64,000 nucleotides of DNA from contig CACRXP010000564.1 in assembly GCA_902702965.1 (NCBI GenBank), forward strand, positions 37,013 to 101,012, written 5' to 3'. Below are positions 9,156-20,813 of the stretch, piece by piece. The notes under the pieces were generated by a model. The model did not search any database. It worked only from the letters and a program-made list of their open reading frames with translations, and had not been told where the DNA came from. The translations under genes and the position numbers were made by a program. The DNA is from Spirometra erinaceieuropaei (taxonomy: Eukaryota; Platyhelminthes; Cestoda; Diphyllobothriidea; Diphyllobothriidae). Every line of letters starts with the position of its first letter. Positions within the stretch are counted from its first letter, which is position 1.

Positions 9156-9815
9156 TGATATTCGTTCCCTTACTCATTTGGAACCAACTTACGTTTTATT
9201 TAAACCGTATGCTTGAAGGAAGGGTAAAATTCGGTTTTAAAAAGGTCTCCAATTCCCAAATAATTCGAAACCCGACGTGCCATTGCACTGGCATTCAGGG
9301 TTTCCAAACTACAAGCTGTGCGAGTTCTGCACACGGAAAATCAAACATTCCTATACACTGTTAAGAAAACGACACATTACGTTCATAAAATTCAGCAGTG
9401 GAGTTGAGTCATATTACAAACTTTACAAGAAACATTAAATGAGACACGATGTTTTACAAACGAGTATTTCACGGTCTGAAGAAATCTCACAGTAGGAAAC
9501 TATTTTAAAACCGAACTATACGCCTCCTTCAAGCATACGGTTTAAAGAAAACGCAATTTTCTTCCAAACGAGTGAAAGAACGAACATTATTATGCATGCT
9601 TTTGCGAAATATATCAGTATAGTCATTTGTTTACAGAAGGTAGTCTATGCGGGCGGCCAGAAGGAAGTTCGTCCAAAAACTGGCATCCCGAGATACCTGA
9701 AATATCTTGGGATTATGGTGCTCGGGAATTAATATTACAACCCTACTAAAGTACACTTTGCGAGTCGAAAATGCATTTCAGAATTTCAGTTAACATTTCA
9801 TGAGTATGCACATCT
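9156..9815. mobile_element. MITE-T, left arm truncated
   Basis: Matches the MITE-T centre (CATTCAGGGTTTCCAAACTA) and right arm (CATTTCAGAATTTCAGTTAAC and CATTTCATGAG) through to about 9815. The outer half of the left arm is missing. Divergence from 6297-7289 is high. Confidence 0.7.
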
Positions 9816-10489
9816 AAATAACAACTCACATGTTTGACCTCGCGAACGTTTTTACACGCACACGTACTTTCCCTCAGGGGTCAATCATTAAACTCTCTAC
9901 TTGTTGACAAACGCCACCATTCTCTTTTGTCTTGCAAATTGTACTAGCAGAGGTCCGTGCCCTTGGTTCAGAGTACCAAGTTTGGTCAGCGCGTTAAGTT
10001 GAAAACTGAGAGAATACCAGGCAGCTGGGCTGGACTTGGGAAGTCGTCACCCCTCATTCCCCCCCCCCCCCCATAGCCATTACTAACCAAAGTCGCCTAG
10101 GATGGAGCCCCCGGTTTTGCCAATCAGACTTTGGCATATGGCTGGCTGATGACGGTAGAAACGTTTGGGAAGGAAAACTCCAGTTGCTGCAGGCCAACCG
10201 ATGTGTCTAAAGATAGAAGAACCCTCAGGGAAGGTCCTCGGGTTTTATGAATAGGCGATCGCGGGTCGTACGCAGTGGCGATACCCTCTGGCGTGACTGG
10301 AAGCCTATCAGACAGTCAGTTCACTTATAAAAAAAAGCCCCAGGCCATTGGGATTTTAGAATGTGGTTTCGGCCGTGCTAATCGGACACCGACTGCCGAA
10401 GAGAAAACTCAGCTCTTTTTAAAGGTGACGCTGCGAATGAACTCCGAGGAAGTCATCTTGGTCAAACTGTCTCACCAGCCTTTGTAGCA
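9816..10489. other. Mostly unrecognised; small repeat traces
   Basis: Holds a poly-C run (10061-10072), a fragment GGCTGGCTGATGACGGTAGAAAC near 10142-10164 that looks like an internally deleted HR1 hammerhead, and near 10215-10310 a segment weakly similar to 16500-16610 (AATAGGCGATCGCGG against AATAGGCAGTCGCGG). Confidence 0.4.
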
Positions 10490-10885
10490 CCAAGGGTTTG
10501 AATACTATTCTTAACAGACCCTATTTTACGCGGAGAAGGTAAGAATAGGTTTCCAACTCAGACCACACCAACGTGCATCTACTCTTTTGCTTGCTCCTGT
10601 GGTGCAGGTTATACTGGTAGCATCACTCTATGCCTATCTAAGTGAATACGGGGACACTTCTCGGCATGGCTGGGAAAAGGTGAAACGAGGAGCATAAACA
10701 GCGCCATTCTCGCGGACGTTGTTGATCCTGGGCATCGTGTGGTCCCCAACGAAGCTTTTGGTGCGCTTTATAATGTTCCCTCTAGCTACCCTTAGCTACT
10801 GGAACGGCGTCTGTTAGCAACAGTAGAAGCGGTCGCCATCAGGTTACAAAAACCGATCCTGTGCGCGCAGAAGAACCACATCTAG
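10490..10885 (+). pseudogene. PLE3 endonuclease C-terminus, broken by stop codons
   Basis: Translation of about 10570-10880 gives a Cys-rich CSCGAGYTG motif matching the YIG part of a GIY-YIG nuclease, then GHFSAWLGKGETRS, AILADVVDPGHRV, NEAFGALYNVPSSYP and LLATVEAVAIRLQKP. The same string of motifs, less decayed, lies on the minus strand at 54.4-54.9 kb. In-frame stops after LCLSK and after SSYP make this a pseudogene. Only the region after the reverse transcriptase is present. The element's 3' part with a hammerhead motif follows. Confidence 0.75.
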
Positions 10886-11150
10886 GCTCTGCGCATAAAA
10901 GTGGTCAAAAGTCCACTAACTACCTGCAGGTCTCCGCGCCCTTCCGCTCTCGCCCCGCCCCTGGCACTGACTGTTATTACCCCCAGCCTTCACTCCCATA
11001 TCCCCACATCCCGCTTTCGTTTTAATACGAACTTTAATCAATCGCTATAATCAGTGACAGGATTTTACTTTTACCCCTTTCCGGTACAAATGTACTGGCC
11101 CGACGAGAATTTGTCGAAAACAAACGTGTTCTCGCCAGCTAGGGGCGAAC
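10886..11150 (+). mobile_element. PLE3 3' region
   Basis: Pyrimidine-rich sequence after the endonuclease (CTGGCACTGACTG, CCCCTTCC-like runs, AT-rich stretch) leading to a hammerhead-like block at 11095-11138. The same order occurs at 54.95-55.19 kb. Confidence 0.6.
11095..11138 (+). ncRNA. Hammerhead-like motif, PLE3 type
   Basis: Stem I CTGGC (11095-11099) pairs perfectly with GCCAG (11134-11138). Core is CCGACGA (U4 changed to C), stem II GA-ATTTG-TC with the usual G-C closing pair, then GAA, a 14-nt stem III region whose pairing has decayed here, T, C. The copy at 55140-55179 keeps the consensus U4 and a 4-bp stem III. This copy is probably inactive. Confidence 0.5.
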
Positions 11151-14100
11151 AGAGACGATCACATTGGAAACCAGAGTACAATCCTCCCCACTGATGCCGT
11201 ACACTCAACCATGACTGGATCAAGCCATTTGGCGAAAGGAGACCAATGATCCTCCAGCTCCGGTTGGATTTGTGGAGGGACGGTGGCGCTGAGAGGAGCA
11301 ATTTCCTGGCCAATCAGAAAATCAGCAAATCAGCTGGCGTCAATTAGGCGGCGGCACGCGCTGGACCTATCAAAAGGCTCGACTCTTTTGCCAGTCCCTA
11401 TTAAGGTCTCCCCTTTGAGGAGAGGCCCCTCCTCCTCAGTGCGGCAGGCCGTTCTCCACACCTACTTCGAGAAGACCGCCCCAGAAATCGCCGTCCTCTG
11501 CTTTACTCGTGGCCATGTGCTGAACCCTTCGCACTGGCAGTACTTCTACCTTGACTTCATCACAAACAGGTCTGCAAGTTCTACAGTGATGGCTGTGGAT
11601 TCACCAGCACATAAAATTCGCTCAGAACACTTCAGAGAAGAAAGGAAAACTGAAAGTCGGCAGAAGTTGGGGTCCTTTAATAATAGCCTAGGGAAAGAAA
11701 GAGCTCTCGGAGACATGGTTAGGAATACGCGGGAGCTTTAAAGGACCGAGATAATTGTCTGTCGGACAAAAATGCAAGACATAATTATAGCCCGCTGGCT
11801 CGTTAGGACGGTGGATTACGAGTACACTGACCTCATCGCTCGAACGAAAGCTACCAAGGCCAGTTTGGACGGAACTAACAGGGCCGGACGATTGTGTGCG
11901 GCCTGAAAGTACGCTCAGTAGATATTGACCGGATGAATATCTATGGGCAAGAAAGGCCCACATACCGAAGTGCTCTAAATACACCCACACCTCGCCCCCT
12001 TCCCCAAGATTTTGTTTCGGGATTCAACAGAAAAAAATAAAAAGGAACAGAAAATAAAACACCGGGAAGTACTTCCGACTATAAATAAAAGAAGTGCCGG
12101 AACAATACCGGATGCGCTGGTCGTTCAGGCATTCATTTATAGTTCAGCAGGGGAACTGTTCTAGTCTAGCGTCGAGCAGATTGTGCAACGAAAGGCTAAT
12201 TCACACGATGCATAAGCTCGTATCGGCGGCTGGATTAGTGCGTGGACGCCTGCCAGTGGCTGGCTGGTGCGTGGGTGTGGCCACAGCCGCTTGGACCCGT
12301 TCTTGTTTAAAGGCGACGGAAATGATTGATGAGGTCCGCGCTCAAATCGTAATTTAACTGTCGCGAGGTAAATAATGGTTCTGTTGAGTGTGACTCAAGC
12401 CGAAAATTGCCCGATACTATTTTGGTCTGCGATTGGTGGAAATGGCTGGGGAGAAGAACAGAATTAAAACGCGTACCAAAGCCCTCCTCTGGCTCTAATA
12501 ACTTCGTCCTACTTTCAAAGTGTCATCAAAGTTAACTGGGCCCCTGCTAAGCCGGATCCACAAGCAAAGAAGGACAAATGGTCGGAAGAAAGAGCCAGAA
12601 GAGGGGAGGGCCTCGATGGCTGATAAAGGCTGACCAGCTCGTCTACGCGTGCCACGCACGACCTGCCCCCCTCTCACACATAACAGACTATATGTGCAGG
12701 GGTGGCGGCTCAGATTTCACACAGACGAGAATGCCACAATGGGCAAATATAGAAACGGTCATTTCGGTGTAATTGTCGACTCTATACAGTGGCGAATTAC
12801 CCCAGTAGTTTGTGGTCTTGCCAGCCACGACTGGGCATATGTCATGATGGATTCAAGCATATCAGATTCACTTCTTTAAGGAATGAGCTGATGTGCGGTT
12901 AGGATGGATCCTCCCCCCTGGTATTAGTCACACTCACTGTTGCCGTTCTTGTAGGCTAGCGGTTTTTTAAAGCCAAACCTACTGGGAATGAGATCTGACG
13001 CAGTGGTTGGCAAGGCTAAACAGCCGTCTAGGGCCCTACGCCTGCCACACACACTCGCTACGCCAAGAGCGACAAACGTTGTCGTATGTGTGCTACAAGA
13101 CTGATGTTGATAACTGCCCGTGTGTGCGCGTGTTAGGAACTAGGGGGCGTTTGTGCGTGTGCGTGTAGGGCGAAGTATCGTGAGAGAGTCTGGGATGTAC
13201 CGAGGATTTTGTGGATGCACATATGGCCAAAGACGTTAGGACAGCGAAGAGGGGTGAGGCGTGAACGACGGGTGTATTTTAGGCCTCCAGTCACAGTACG
13301 ATAAATCTACAAACGATCGACTAGGCCGATGCGCCATTCGCAGGCGCGATCTCAAAACTGAAAGATTGGAGTTGAGTCCATATTATTGATTAAGGAGACT
13401 GCAGTGTTTCCTGACATTGTACTCTCCACGTACGTCAGCAGGACGGAGGACCTGAAGCTGAATGGGGTGGAAGTGAGTACACAACCCTGCGCCAACCCGG
13501 ACGTCATCGCGAACGCCCCCAGGTGTCTTGCCATCTGCGCGAATAGGGCCGGACATCCAAACGGCAGCCGGATTTGTCAGAGTCCACCGTCTCAGCACAA
13601 TTCCATGGGACGGTGCTCTGTGTAACGATGGCTACTGGTTCGTACACAAAACCATGCTCTCCAAGGTCGGATCGACAAGGGGGAATGGCGTCTCCGTTGT
13701 TGCCGTCCCATTTTCCCTTAGTCAAGGCGTACCCCTCTCTACGCCCAATTAGAGCTCTCCGTTGTCACTATACAGTGTCCTGAAGATGCCACTTTTGAGT
13801 GAATTAGGCGGCGGAGTAGTTGTAGGACAGAGAAGTGAATCTGCTTTTCTGTGAGTGGTTGGGAGGGGGGGGGATAAGGGTGACGACAGTGATAGGGTGT
13901 ATGACCCCCAACTAACGTGATCTAGCCTGAGGACCGTATCATGCGTTGAATGGTGGTAGAGGGATTTTGCGAGTGGGGCAACACATAGGACGGCAGGCAA
14001 GAAGACACAGAGAATAGATGAATTTCCGCTGAAAGTCTCATCGTTGCTGTCATTTGGCAAAGAAAGTGGGCGCGATAATTGAGAAATAAACAAAAAGTAA

Positions 14101-14232
14101 TTTTTAAAAAATAACGGACTCTGGATATAGTACCACTGGTAATTTTACATTTAGTAAGGAAGGGATGGAAATTAGAAATAATGGGAGCAGTGAAAAACAA
14201 ATGATGTTTACAGCCTCACTGAATTTAAGGGT
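11151..14232. other. No recognised gene; one unassigned 152-codon frame
   Basis: A frame on the plus strand (11283-11741) opens with GTG, not ATG, and resembles nothing I know. Near 12640-12760 and 13020-13060 are phrases such as CTACGCGTGCCACGCAC that recur at 60.15-60.4 kb, indicating a diffuse dispersed repeat. Between 13350 and 14100 several overlapping frames are open on both strands without a family signature. Confidence 0.4.
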
Positions 14233-14493
14233 ATATTTTTGGGGTTACCATCTACTTAGGGGTCCCACAACCTATCTTTACCAGGCGGCGTAATCAGTAA
14301 CTCTGGCTGACCAGGGTAAACCGAGCGTCCTAAAGATGAAAATGATGTGGATTAACTAAACCCGTGCTAACTCTCGTGGTACTTTCCATCTTTTCTTTGC
14401 AGTCGGTAAACAGGCCTATTTTTGGAGTTACCACCTACTTGGGGCTTCTACACTCTATCGCTACCGGGGCGTAATCAGTAACTCTGGCTGACC
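14233..14493 (+). repeat. Direct duplication of an 80-bp segment
   Basis: 14233-14312 and 14417-14493 both run from TATTTTTGG.GTTACCA to GGCGTAATCAGTAACTCTGG and CTGACC. The start-to-start distance is 184 bp. They differ at a modest number of positions, so this is an intermediate-age duplication. Confidence 0.8.
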
Positions 14494-14504
14494 TACAGTT
14501 CCCT

Positions 14505-14930
14505 GGAGGATATGGTACGTAATCCCCTTGGGGAAACCGTAGTTAGCTACAAACCTAACGCCAATCATGCCCCTGCCTTCAATGAGAAATCACTAATTCG
14601 TAGGCATTTAAGGAAAACGCAGACGCAACCGCAACCTCAAACCAAGCCCTAAAATCCTAACCATGCCTCAGCCTTAAATTCAAACCATAGCCTAAGCATG
14701 GAAACCCTATTCCCAAGAATAGCCCCAACTAACGTCAATTCTGACCATTGCCAAAACTCTAGCTTTGGCCCAAAATGGGCAGATATGGTGTTAATAACGA
14801 TATAAGAGGTCAAAATCATCTTCCTGTTTAGTCCGTTTCGTGACCTACTGCCAGATGAACCGTAATGAAGCACACCTAACTAAGTAAGATAAAAAGATAG
14901 GCTTTTGACCAATCATCCAGAAAGGGGTTA
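14505..14930 (-). repeat. F repeat
   Basis: The reverse complement matches 34430-34800 in order: AAAAGCCT, TTATCTTACTTAGT, TGTGCTTCAT, AGTAGGTCACGAAA, GATTTTGACCTC, TTTTGGGC, a degenerate telomere-like stretch, then AATGCCTA and TTTGTAGCTAACTA. The telomere-like stretch is internal to the repeat. Confidence 0.75.
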
Positions 14931-16929
14931 AATGCTCCACCCTTACCCATTTATACGCTATGTGGGGGTTTATACGAGATTAGCCTGGCACAAGCGAAAA
15001 CTTACACAGAGAAGGCGCAGGACGGCGACTTTATTATGTATTAGATTATAGTGCGGCGGACTTGCGTAGCACATTGCCACACTCGTTCCTTCCCTCTTCT
15101 CCTTGCTCGAGTGGCGAGACCTGAGGTAGTCTCGGGAGTAAATACGCGGATCTATGAGGCTCAGTGGCTTCCCAGATGTCGTGCAGTAGAATTTCCTTAC
15201 TAAGTGCAACTTCTGAGAGCACAGCGTTTCAGCAATTATCACTTCTTAAGTTTTCTGGTTACAGCGGTTACAGTCTAGGGTATACATCTCTCTCTTACTT
15301 GAAATGAGTCCTAGGTTATCAGCGCAGAATGATACTCAAGGAGTGGGGCATTCAGACCACTCCATTGCACGAAAGGACGCCTCTAGAACAAAACAGAAAA
15401 GATAACTGTAGCTCGGTCGTTCCAGCTCAAGTAAAGTAAATGTCGTCACCTTTGGAAAACCAGCTGAGATTCCTCTGCCGACACATGATACTTTCCGTGT
15501 TGGCTCTTCACGCTCTTTTTCGACTCGTCAACCATCTTTGGGGAGACGGCCCACCCGTTCTCTTCTCTGCGACAAAACAGGCTACCAGTCTACACTAGTA
15601 GGCGTTTGACCAATTACCCAGGGGGGTTGCGTACCCTACCCTTACCCCTGTGAAGGACCACTGCTGACGGCTACATACTGGTCTCCCTAACCCCCCCATT
15701 CCTTGGAAGATATTTCTTTTGCGAACGACAAAATCCAAACAACATCATCCCTGGGCTGTTATGCTGCCTGGTCTAGGCTCAGTTGATGCGTCCTGAATGA
15801 TAAGAACTGAGTGAATAATGAGCTCGTGAGGGCAGAACAGGGGGAGAAGGCTAGAGAACACGTCCAGTAATAGCAGGGCAGACAGACAGTTGAGGAAACC
15901 GGATTTTAATGGGGGGCAGGAAGCAGAGTCGCAGCCCACCACGATGCGACAGAGACTTACGCCGCCGCCAGGCCAGCAGCTGGCATAAGCGCCTTACGAT
16001 TGGCTGCCAGTCCGTTCAATGCGCTTCCGCCTAGCCAGCATCTTGTAACCAACCGAGAGATGAGTCGTTGAGCTACCATGTTGTACGCTTGCGCAGGCTT
16101 GATTATCGCCAGACCCGCTGCGCTGATGAAATCGTACGTTCTACTGCCCCCGAAAGCTCCCCTTCGTCGATCGACTATGGGTCGCAATTAGCATCAAGTA
16201 GGTCATTCTCGTCTATACTTTCTGGGTCGTGCCGACGTGACGTTTACGCGGAATTCCCCAATCATTTGGCGTGAATGAATAGCATTCACAGTTCAGTAAA
16301 CGGGCCCAGTATGGACCTACAATTGCCCGAATTCTCCTTGCATACCCTTATGACAAACAATTGAGTGGAACGAAAGGTTTTGCTACTCGTTCTGGCAAGA
16401 GGAGTAACCGTGAAAGAGAGGCTAAAACGGGAAGACGGGTTGCCCGTTAGCCTAGCTGCTGGCTACCCGGCGCGTCCACAGGTGGCGGATAGTGGGACGA
16501 CCTTCAGTGAAGGTTAGCTGCGAAATAAGCAGACCCAGGTCTGACGAATAGGCAGTCGCGGACCAGCATCGACATTGCTACCAGGGTGCGGTGGGCTGAA
16601 GTCTGGCACGCTGAAAGCCTTATAAAATGCCGCAAAGCCCAATGACGGCATTGTGACATGGCAACCGTAAACCGCCATTAAATAAGTTTACTTGCCACCG
16701 CTGCCTTGAGGTTAGGTTTTTAAGCCAAAGCGCTAGAGGAGACAACCTCGAACAAACAATCCGAGCGGCTGTTGGGGACCCGCCCGTATTCGAAATTCCC
16801 AAGAAACCTCAAACCTCAACCTCATGCTAAAATAGTGAAATCGAAGAAAAAGACTTCCGTTCAACACATGGGCATTGCCTGCAGCATGAAATCAAAGCAC
16901 AAATAAACAGACATGCCATTAAAGGACCC
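14931..16929. other. No recognised gene; repeat traces
   Basis: 15600-15690 resembles the start of the F repeat (GTTTGACCAATTACCCAG, CCTACCCTTACCC). 16420-16610 is GC-rich (CGTCCACAGGTGGCGGATAG) and weakly similar to about 10215-10310. No frame here resembles a known protein. Confidence 0.4.
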
Positions 16930-17215
16930 GCGCTCTGCAATCCGTTGTCATGAAAACATTGAGTAGAACCCCACAGTGACATTTCGGCCGTCGGATTCGA
17001 CGATGTCCACCGTGTACTCCACAACAGGGTGGGAGCAGGGACGGTGACTTGCGCGTGAATTAGCCTATAGTGATAGTAGGCTTGAGAAGCACCTGCCACG
17101 CTCTCCCCTCCCCTCACCCACCTGGATCCGGTGCCACGATCGGAGGCGAAGGAAGGCGCAGATGTCTGGTGCGATGGGAACCCGAACCTAGGCGTACCAG
17201 CACACCCCCCCGTCC
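16930..17215 (-). repeat. D repeat, nearly full
   Basis: The reverse complement reads CATCTGCGCCTTCCTTCGCC, TGGCACCGGATCCAGGTGGG, CTATCACTATAGGCTAATTC, GCGCAAGTCACCGTCCCTGC, GGTGGACATCGTCGAATCCG, collinear with 22.02-22.27 kb. No coding capacity is evident. Confidence 0.75.
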
Positions 17216-18134
17216 CCAACGTACACTGACCACGGCGATAAAGGTCGAAAGACGGAAGCAACAAGCGAATTCCGTCGCTGAATTTAAAGACGAGCAGAGA
17301 GACAACCAAACAAAATCAGACGTTAGTCGTTTAAGCCGACTCCACCGGATAGAAGCACGACCTCTTCCGTCCCCTCGTCTTCTTGTTGAATTTAAAATAA
17401 TTCTGGGGTGCACCAAGTTAATCAAAAGGGAGAGTCGGGATACATGCAACTCCATTTCGAAATAGCCTATTTGCAGACCTACTCGTACAAGGAAGTAAGC
17501 GACTGGCTTGAGACGACGAAATTAGATCGCGGTGCGGACCAAAGATTTCGAAGTAAACAAACTTCCGCACTTTCTAACATGATCTGATACGCGAGTTTTG
17601 ACTGGCTGGGACCCTATCTCAAGAAGAAAACTGTGTTGTAGTAATAAAGTCCCAGATGAAAAACCTCAAGGAAAAAGATAAATCCCGAGGACCACCGGGC
17701 ACGATGAGACGCGAATGTTATGAGGGAGCTGGGAAGGCGACTTACTTTGCTGTTTGACTCACAATTTTCTGGCCTACAGTTACCCAACAAACGAAACGAC
17801 TCATCCACTCCACCTCCAGGGTTATGATTTTGCCCTAGCAGAGTAAGTAGTCGCGCTGGGAATACGTGTGCGAACACTGCTCTTGATGACAGTATTAGTG
17901 ATCCAAGTGGTCGAGTAAGTATTACGCCAATCACCGACACCGATGATCAAATCGCAGCCAATAGCCATTCGGACGCTGACAATCAGGTCTTTATTTTACC
18001 AGGTTGGGATATTTACGATGAAAGTGTCATAAAGTCACGAACCCTCTGTGCGTTCACCACGTACATTTGCCGATATCCTTTGTCATAAGTGTGTCAATGA
18101 GTCCGAAATGTTCAGCGAGTAAGCTTCATGATCA
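17216..18134. other. No recognised feature
   Basis: Frames on both strands overlap the D repeat edge and carry no family signature. Confidence 0.45.
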
Positions 18135-18260
18135 AAGGACCAGTCGCCGCCGCCACCGCCACCTCCCTTTCTTCTTCTTCTTCTTCTTCTTCTTCTTCTT
18201 CTTCTTCTTCTGCCTCCTCCTCCTCCTCCTCCTCCTCCTCCTCCTCCTCCTCCTCTTCTT
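18135..18260. repeat. Compound trinucleotide microsatellite
   Basis: CCGCCGCCACC, then (CTT)n, a single TGC, and (CTC)n followed by CTTCTTCC. The long frames across it are poly-Glu, poly-Gly/Arg or poly-Phe artefacts. Confidence 0.95.
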
Positions 18261-18299
18261 CCCAACGTGAAGTTATTTTTTGGAACTCCTCCCAGAAAG

Positions 18300-18740
18300 T
18301 TTGAGAAGTGGCGAAATAAAAAGCATAAACGACTCCGTTCTTGTACACATAACTAAATTCGGCCATCGTGTAGACCCCAAATAGGCTTCCTTATGATTTA
18401 CGAAGTCCCACCTACCTACCCTAAGCCACTGGGTCAGCGTTTTCTGGCAACACCAGAGTCAACTGCCATTAGATTACTCATAAAATAACCCGGTACAGGC
18501 TTTCCACCTACCGTGGCCAATGGTCGGTTAACCGCATGCAGCACTTCGCGCCGCCCCAGCCGTTCCCTTAGCCAACACTGCTTCCCAACTCCTTGTTTAT
18601 TATCCCTTCTCCCACCCCACTTGTATAAAAAGACGAAGTGTAGTCGACTTCATTCATATGTCACGTGTTTCACATGTGCTCCGTTGCCATGCAACTTTAC
18701 TGTCCCGATGACAATTTAGCGAACGCATGCTTATGCCCGC
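18300..18740 (+). pseudogene. PLE3 remnant, strongly decayed
   Basis: Around 18370-18480 the translation gives FLMIYEVPPTYPKPLGQR and FLATPESTAIRLL, matching the C-terminal part of the PLE3 endonuclease (VPSSYPKLLGQRLLATAEAA at 54.5 kb). At 18690-18735 follows GTCCCGATGACAATTTAGCG with GCATGC and CCGCC, a diverged version of the PLE3 hammerhead-like block. Confidence 0.55.
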
Positions 18741-19597
18741 CTACTGGTCTTCTGAACGGTTCTGAGACATTATTTATTTCTCCAACAGGTCTCACTTGGT
18801 CTGCTCAACAACAAGAAATAATCACATTCTAGATCTGATCTTCTTTACCGATGTCATTTCCTCTTTTCTAAATGACAACACAAAGCTTCCTTTTAGGTGA
18901 CATTGACGTGGTCGATTCGTTAAATGCCCCCTTTGCGAAACATCTTACTACTGAGTTCGAACCAATTTCCCTCTTTCGTCCGCGTTCAGATAGCGTTTTG
19001 AATACCGCTGATATTTTATCCCTTTGGAAAGTAAAACCCACGATAGTCCCCTCATTAAATATTTTTGCCCTTCTCGCTATTCCTCAACTATGTGCGCGGT
19101 CAATGGTAAATAAGTCCAACCTTTGAAGAATTGTTGAAGACCCTGCACTAGATTATTAGCTTTCGGATAGAAACGACCACAAGGTCAGAGCTGGATGGGG
19201 ACAAAATGCGCAGGATAAACCTTCTTACGCCTGCAGTTGCATTTCTATCTGTGCCTAAACTGGATGCAGTCTGCCTGTACACATAGCAGACGCTCGCTGG
19301 TTCACTGTCGCCTTACGGCTGCGTGTCTGCCGAAAAAGAGCCCCCTGGTGATGTCAGATGCCCTCAGACCAACATGCATTATTCTTTGTTTAAGGAAGAA
19401 AACCCTCTTTAGCCTGAAAAAATCGGTTGGTCTTGCGAGTAGTAAGGGGTGGAATGCTGATTATTTGTACGATGGCAAGCGTGCCCGCCGGACGACATGC
19501 TACACAAAACGGCAGCTCGGCGGTTGGATGTCGTCGTTTCGTTTCTGGGTACTTCCCCCCCCCTGTCTGCTCTAACAGCCAGACCGTCTGGGTGTTA
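18741..19597. other. No recognised feature
   Basis: No family signature. A frame at 19237-19575 is open but matches nothing known. Confidence 0.4.
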
Positions 19598-20317
19598 GAC
19601 CGGCTTCCGAATGAACTTCCTTCCGGCTGCATGCAAAAACTATATTATTCAAAAATGACCACTTAAGTAGCATGAATTTTTCTGTTTAATTTTCGGTGTC
19701 CCTAAATGTCCAATAATATTTTATGCAAAACATGCATAAAAATATTCATTATTTCGCTCATTCGGTAGAAAATTACATCTTTCAATTTTATACTCAAAGG
19801 AGAGATACAGTTCGGTTTTAAAAAGTTTCTAATTATGAGACTTTTCATACCATGAAATGGCCGCTCATAAAACGTCGTGTCTCTGCATTTACCAATGCGG
19901 ATTGTAAAGTTAACAATATGGATGAAATCCAACATTACATTTTATGAACCCCACATGGTCTCCTATTAATACCGTAGAGAAATATGTGGTTTTCCGTACG
20001 CGGAAAATACATGGCTTGTAGTTTGGAAACCATGAATGCGAGCGTGACGGCAGAGCAGGTTCAAAAGGATTCGAGAATTGGAAAAGTTTCTTAAAACCGA
20101 AAAATAACTTTCCTTCGAGTATAAAATTGGAAGATGACGTAATTTTCTATCGAATGAGCGGAAAAATGAAACTTTTGGGCATGTTTTCCATAAAACATAA
20201 CTGGACATTTAGGGGCATCGAAAATCAAAGTGAAACATTCATGCTACTTAAGTAGTCATTGTTTCAGATAATAGTTTATGCAGACGACCGGAAGAGAGTT
20301 CGTTCAAAAGCCGGCAA
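19598..20317. mobile_element. MITE-T lacking both outer ends
   Basis: From CTTCCGAATGAACTTCC on the left to GAGTTCGTTCAAAAGCCGG on the right it is a foldback collinear with 6435-7150 of the complete copy. Both outer ~140 bp are absent, so the arms end at equivalent points. The centre includes GGTTTTCCGTACGCGGAAAA, itself palindromic. Confidence 0.75.
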
Positions 20318-20813
20318 CGACGGCTCAACGGTCTGTTGCTGTTATGAAGCACAAAATGCTTCTTTCAGCGTCGTTGGTGGTCGGATCTCATTTCGCAGCC
20401 GTACCTGAAGTAGACAAGCCCCAGCACAACCCCTAACCCCCAAACTTAACCCCTAACCCTGACCTCTAGCCCCTGACCCACTCCCCCTAACAGGTGGGGC
20501 TACGAAGTAGGATCTACAAGACCATCCACAATGCGTGGGCCATTGTCCGTCGCTGGCGAAGAAATATGGTTAAAGCTCGGCTCATCAAATGGCGGTTGGG
20601 ATGGTGGGCGGAGCAGCGAACTGGTCTCCCGAAGGTCCCTGAATCGAAAGATGGACACCTAAATACGAACCCACGATCCTGCCGCATGACGCCAGATGAA
20701 GCCTTATCGCGCAAAAAGTATTAAAAATTGGTGTCTAAGATGTACTTCGCAGTGGTGACGCCGTTTCCGTATAAATGTAATGGTCCGACGAACATTTTTC
20801 GAATGCAAACTTA
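20318..20813. other. Mixed repeat traces
   Basis: 20430-20495 is a C-rich telomere-like tract (CCCCTAACCCCCAAACTTAA). 20775-20812 resembles the PLE3 hammerhead-like block (GGTCCGACGAACATTTTTCG) and is cut off by the MITE-T that starts at 20814. The rest is unrecognised. Confidence 0.45.

Noticed and set aside
10142..10164. GGCTGGCTGATGACGGTAGAAAC
   Set aside because: Contains CTGATGA and GAAA but only five bases between them, so stem II cannot form. Read as a deleted HR1 remnant.
18067..18366. Frames encoding poly-Glu, poly-Gly/Arg or poly-Phe
   Set aside because: All come from the CTT/CTC microsatellite and exist in several frames at once.
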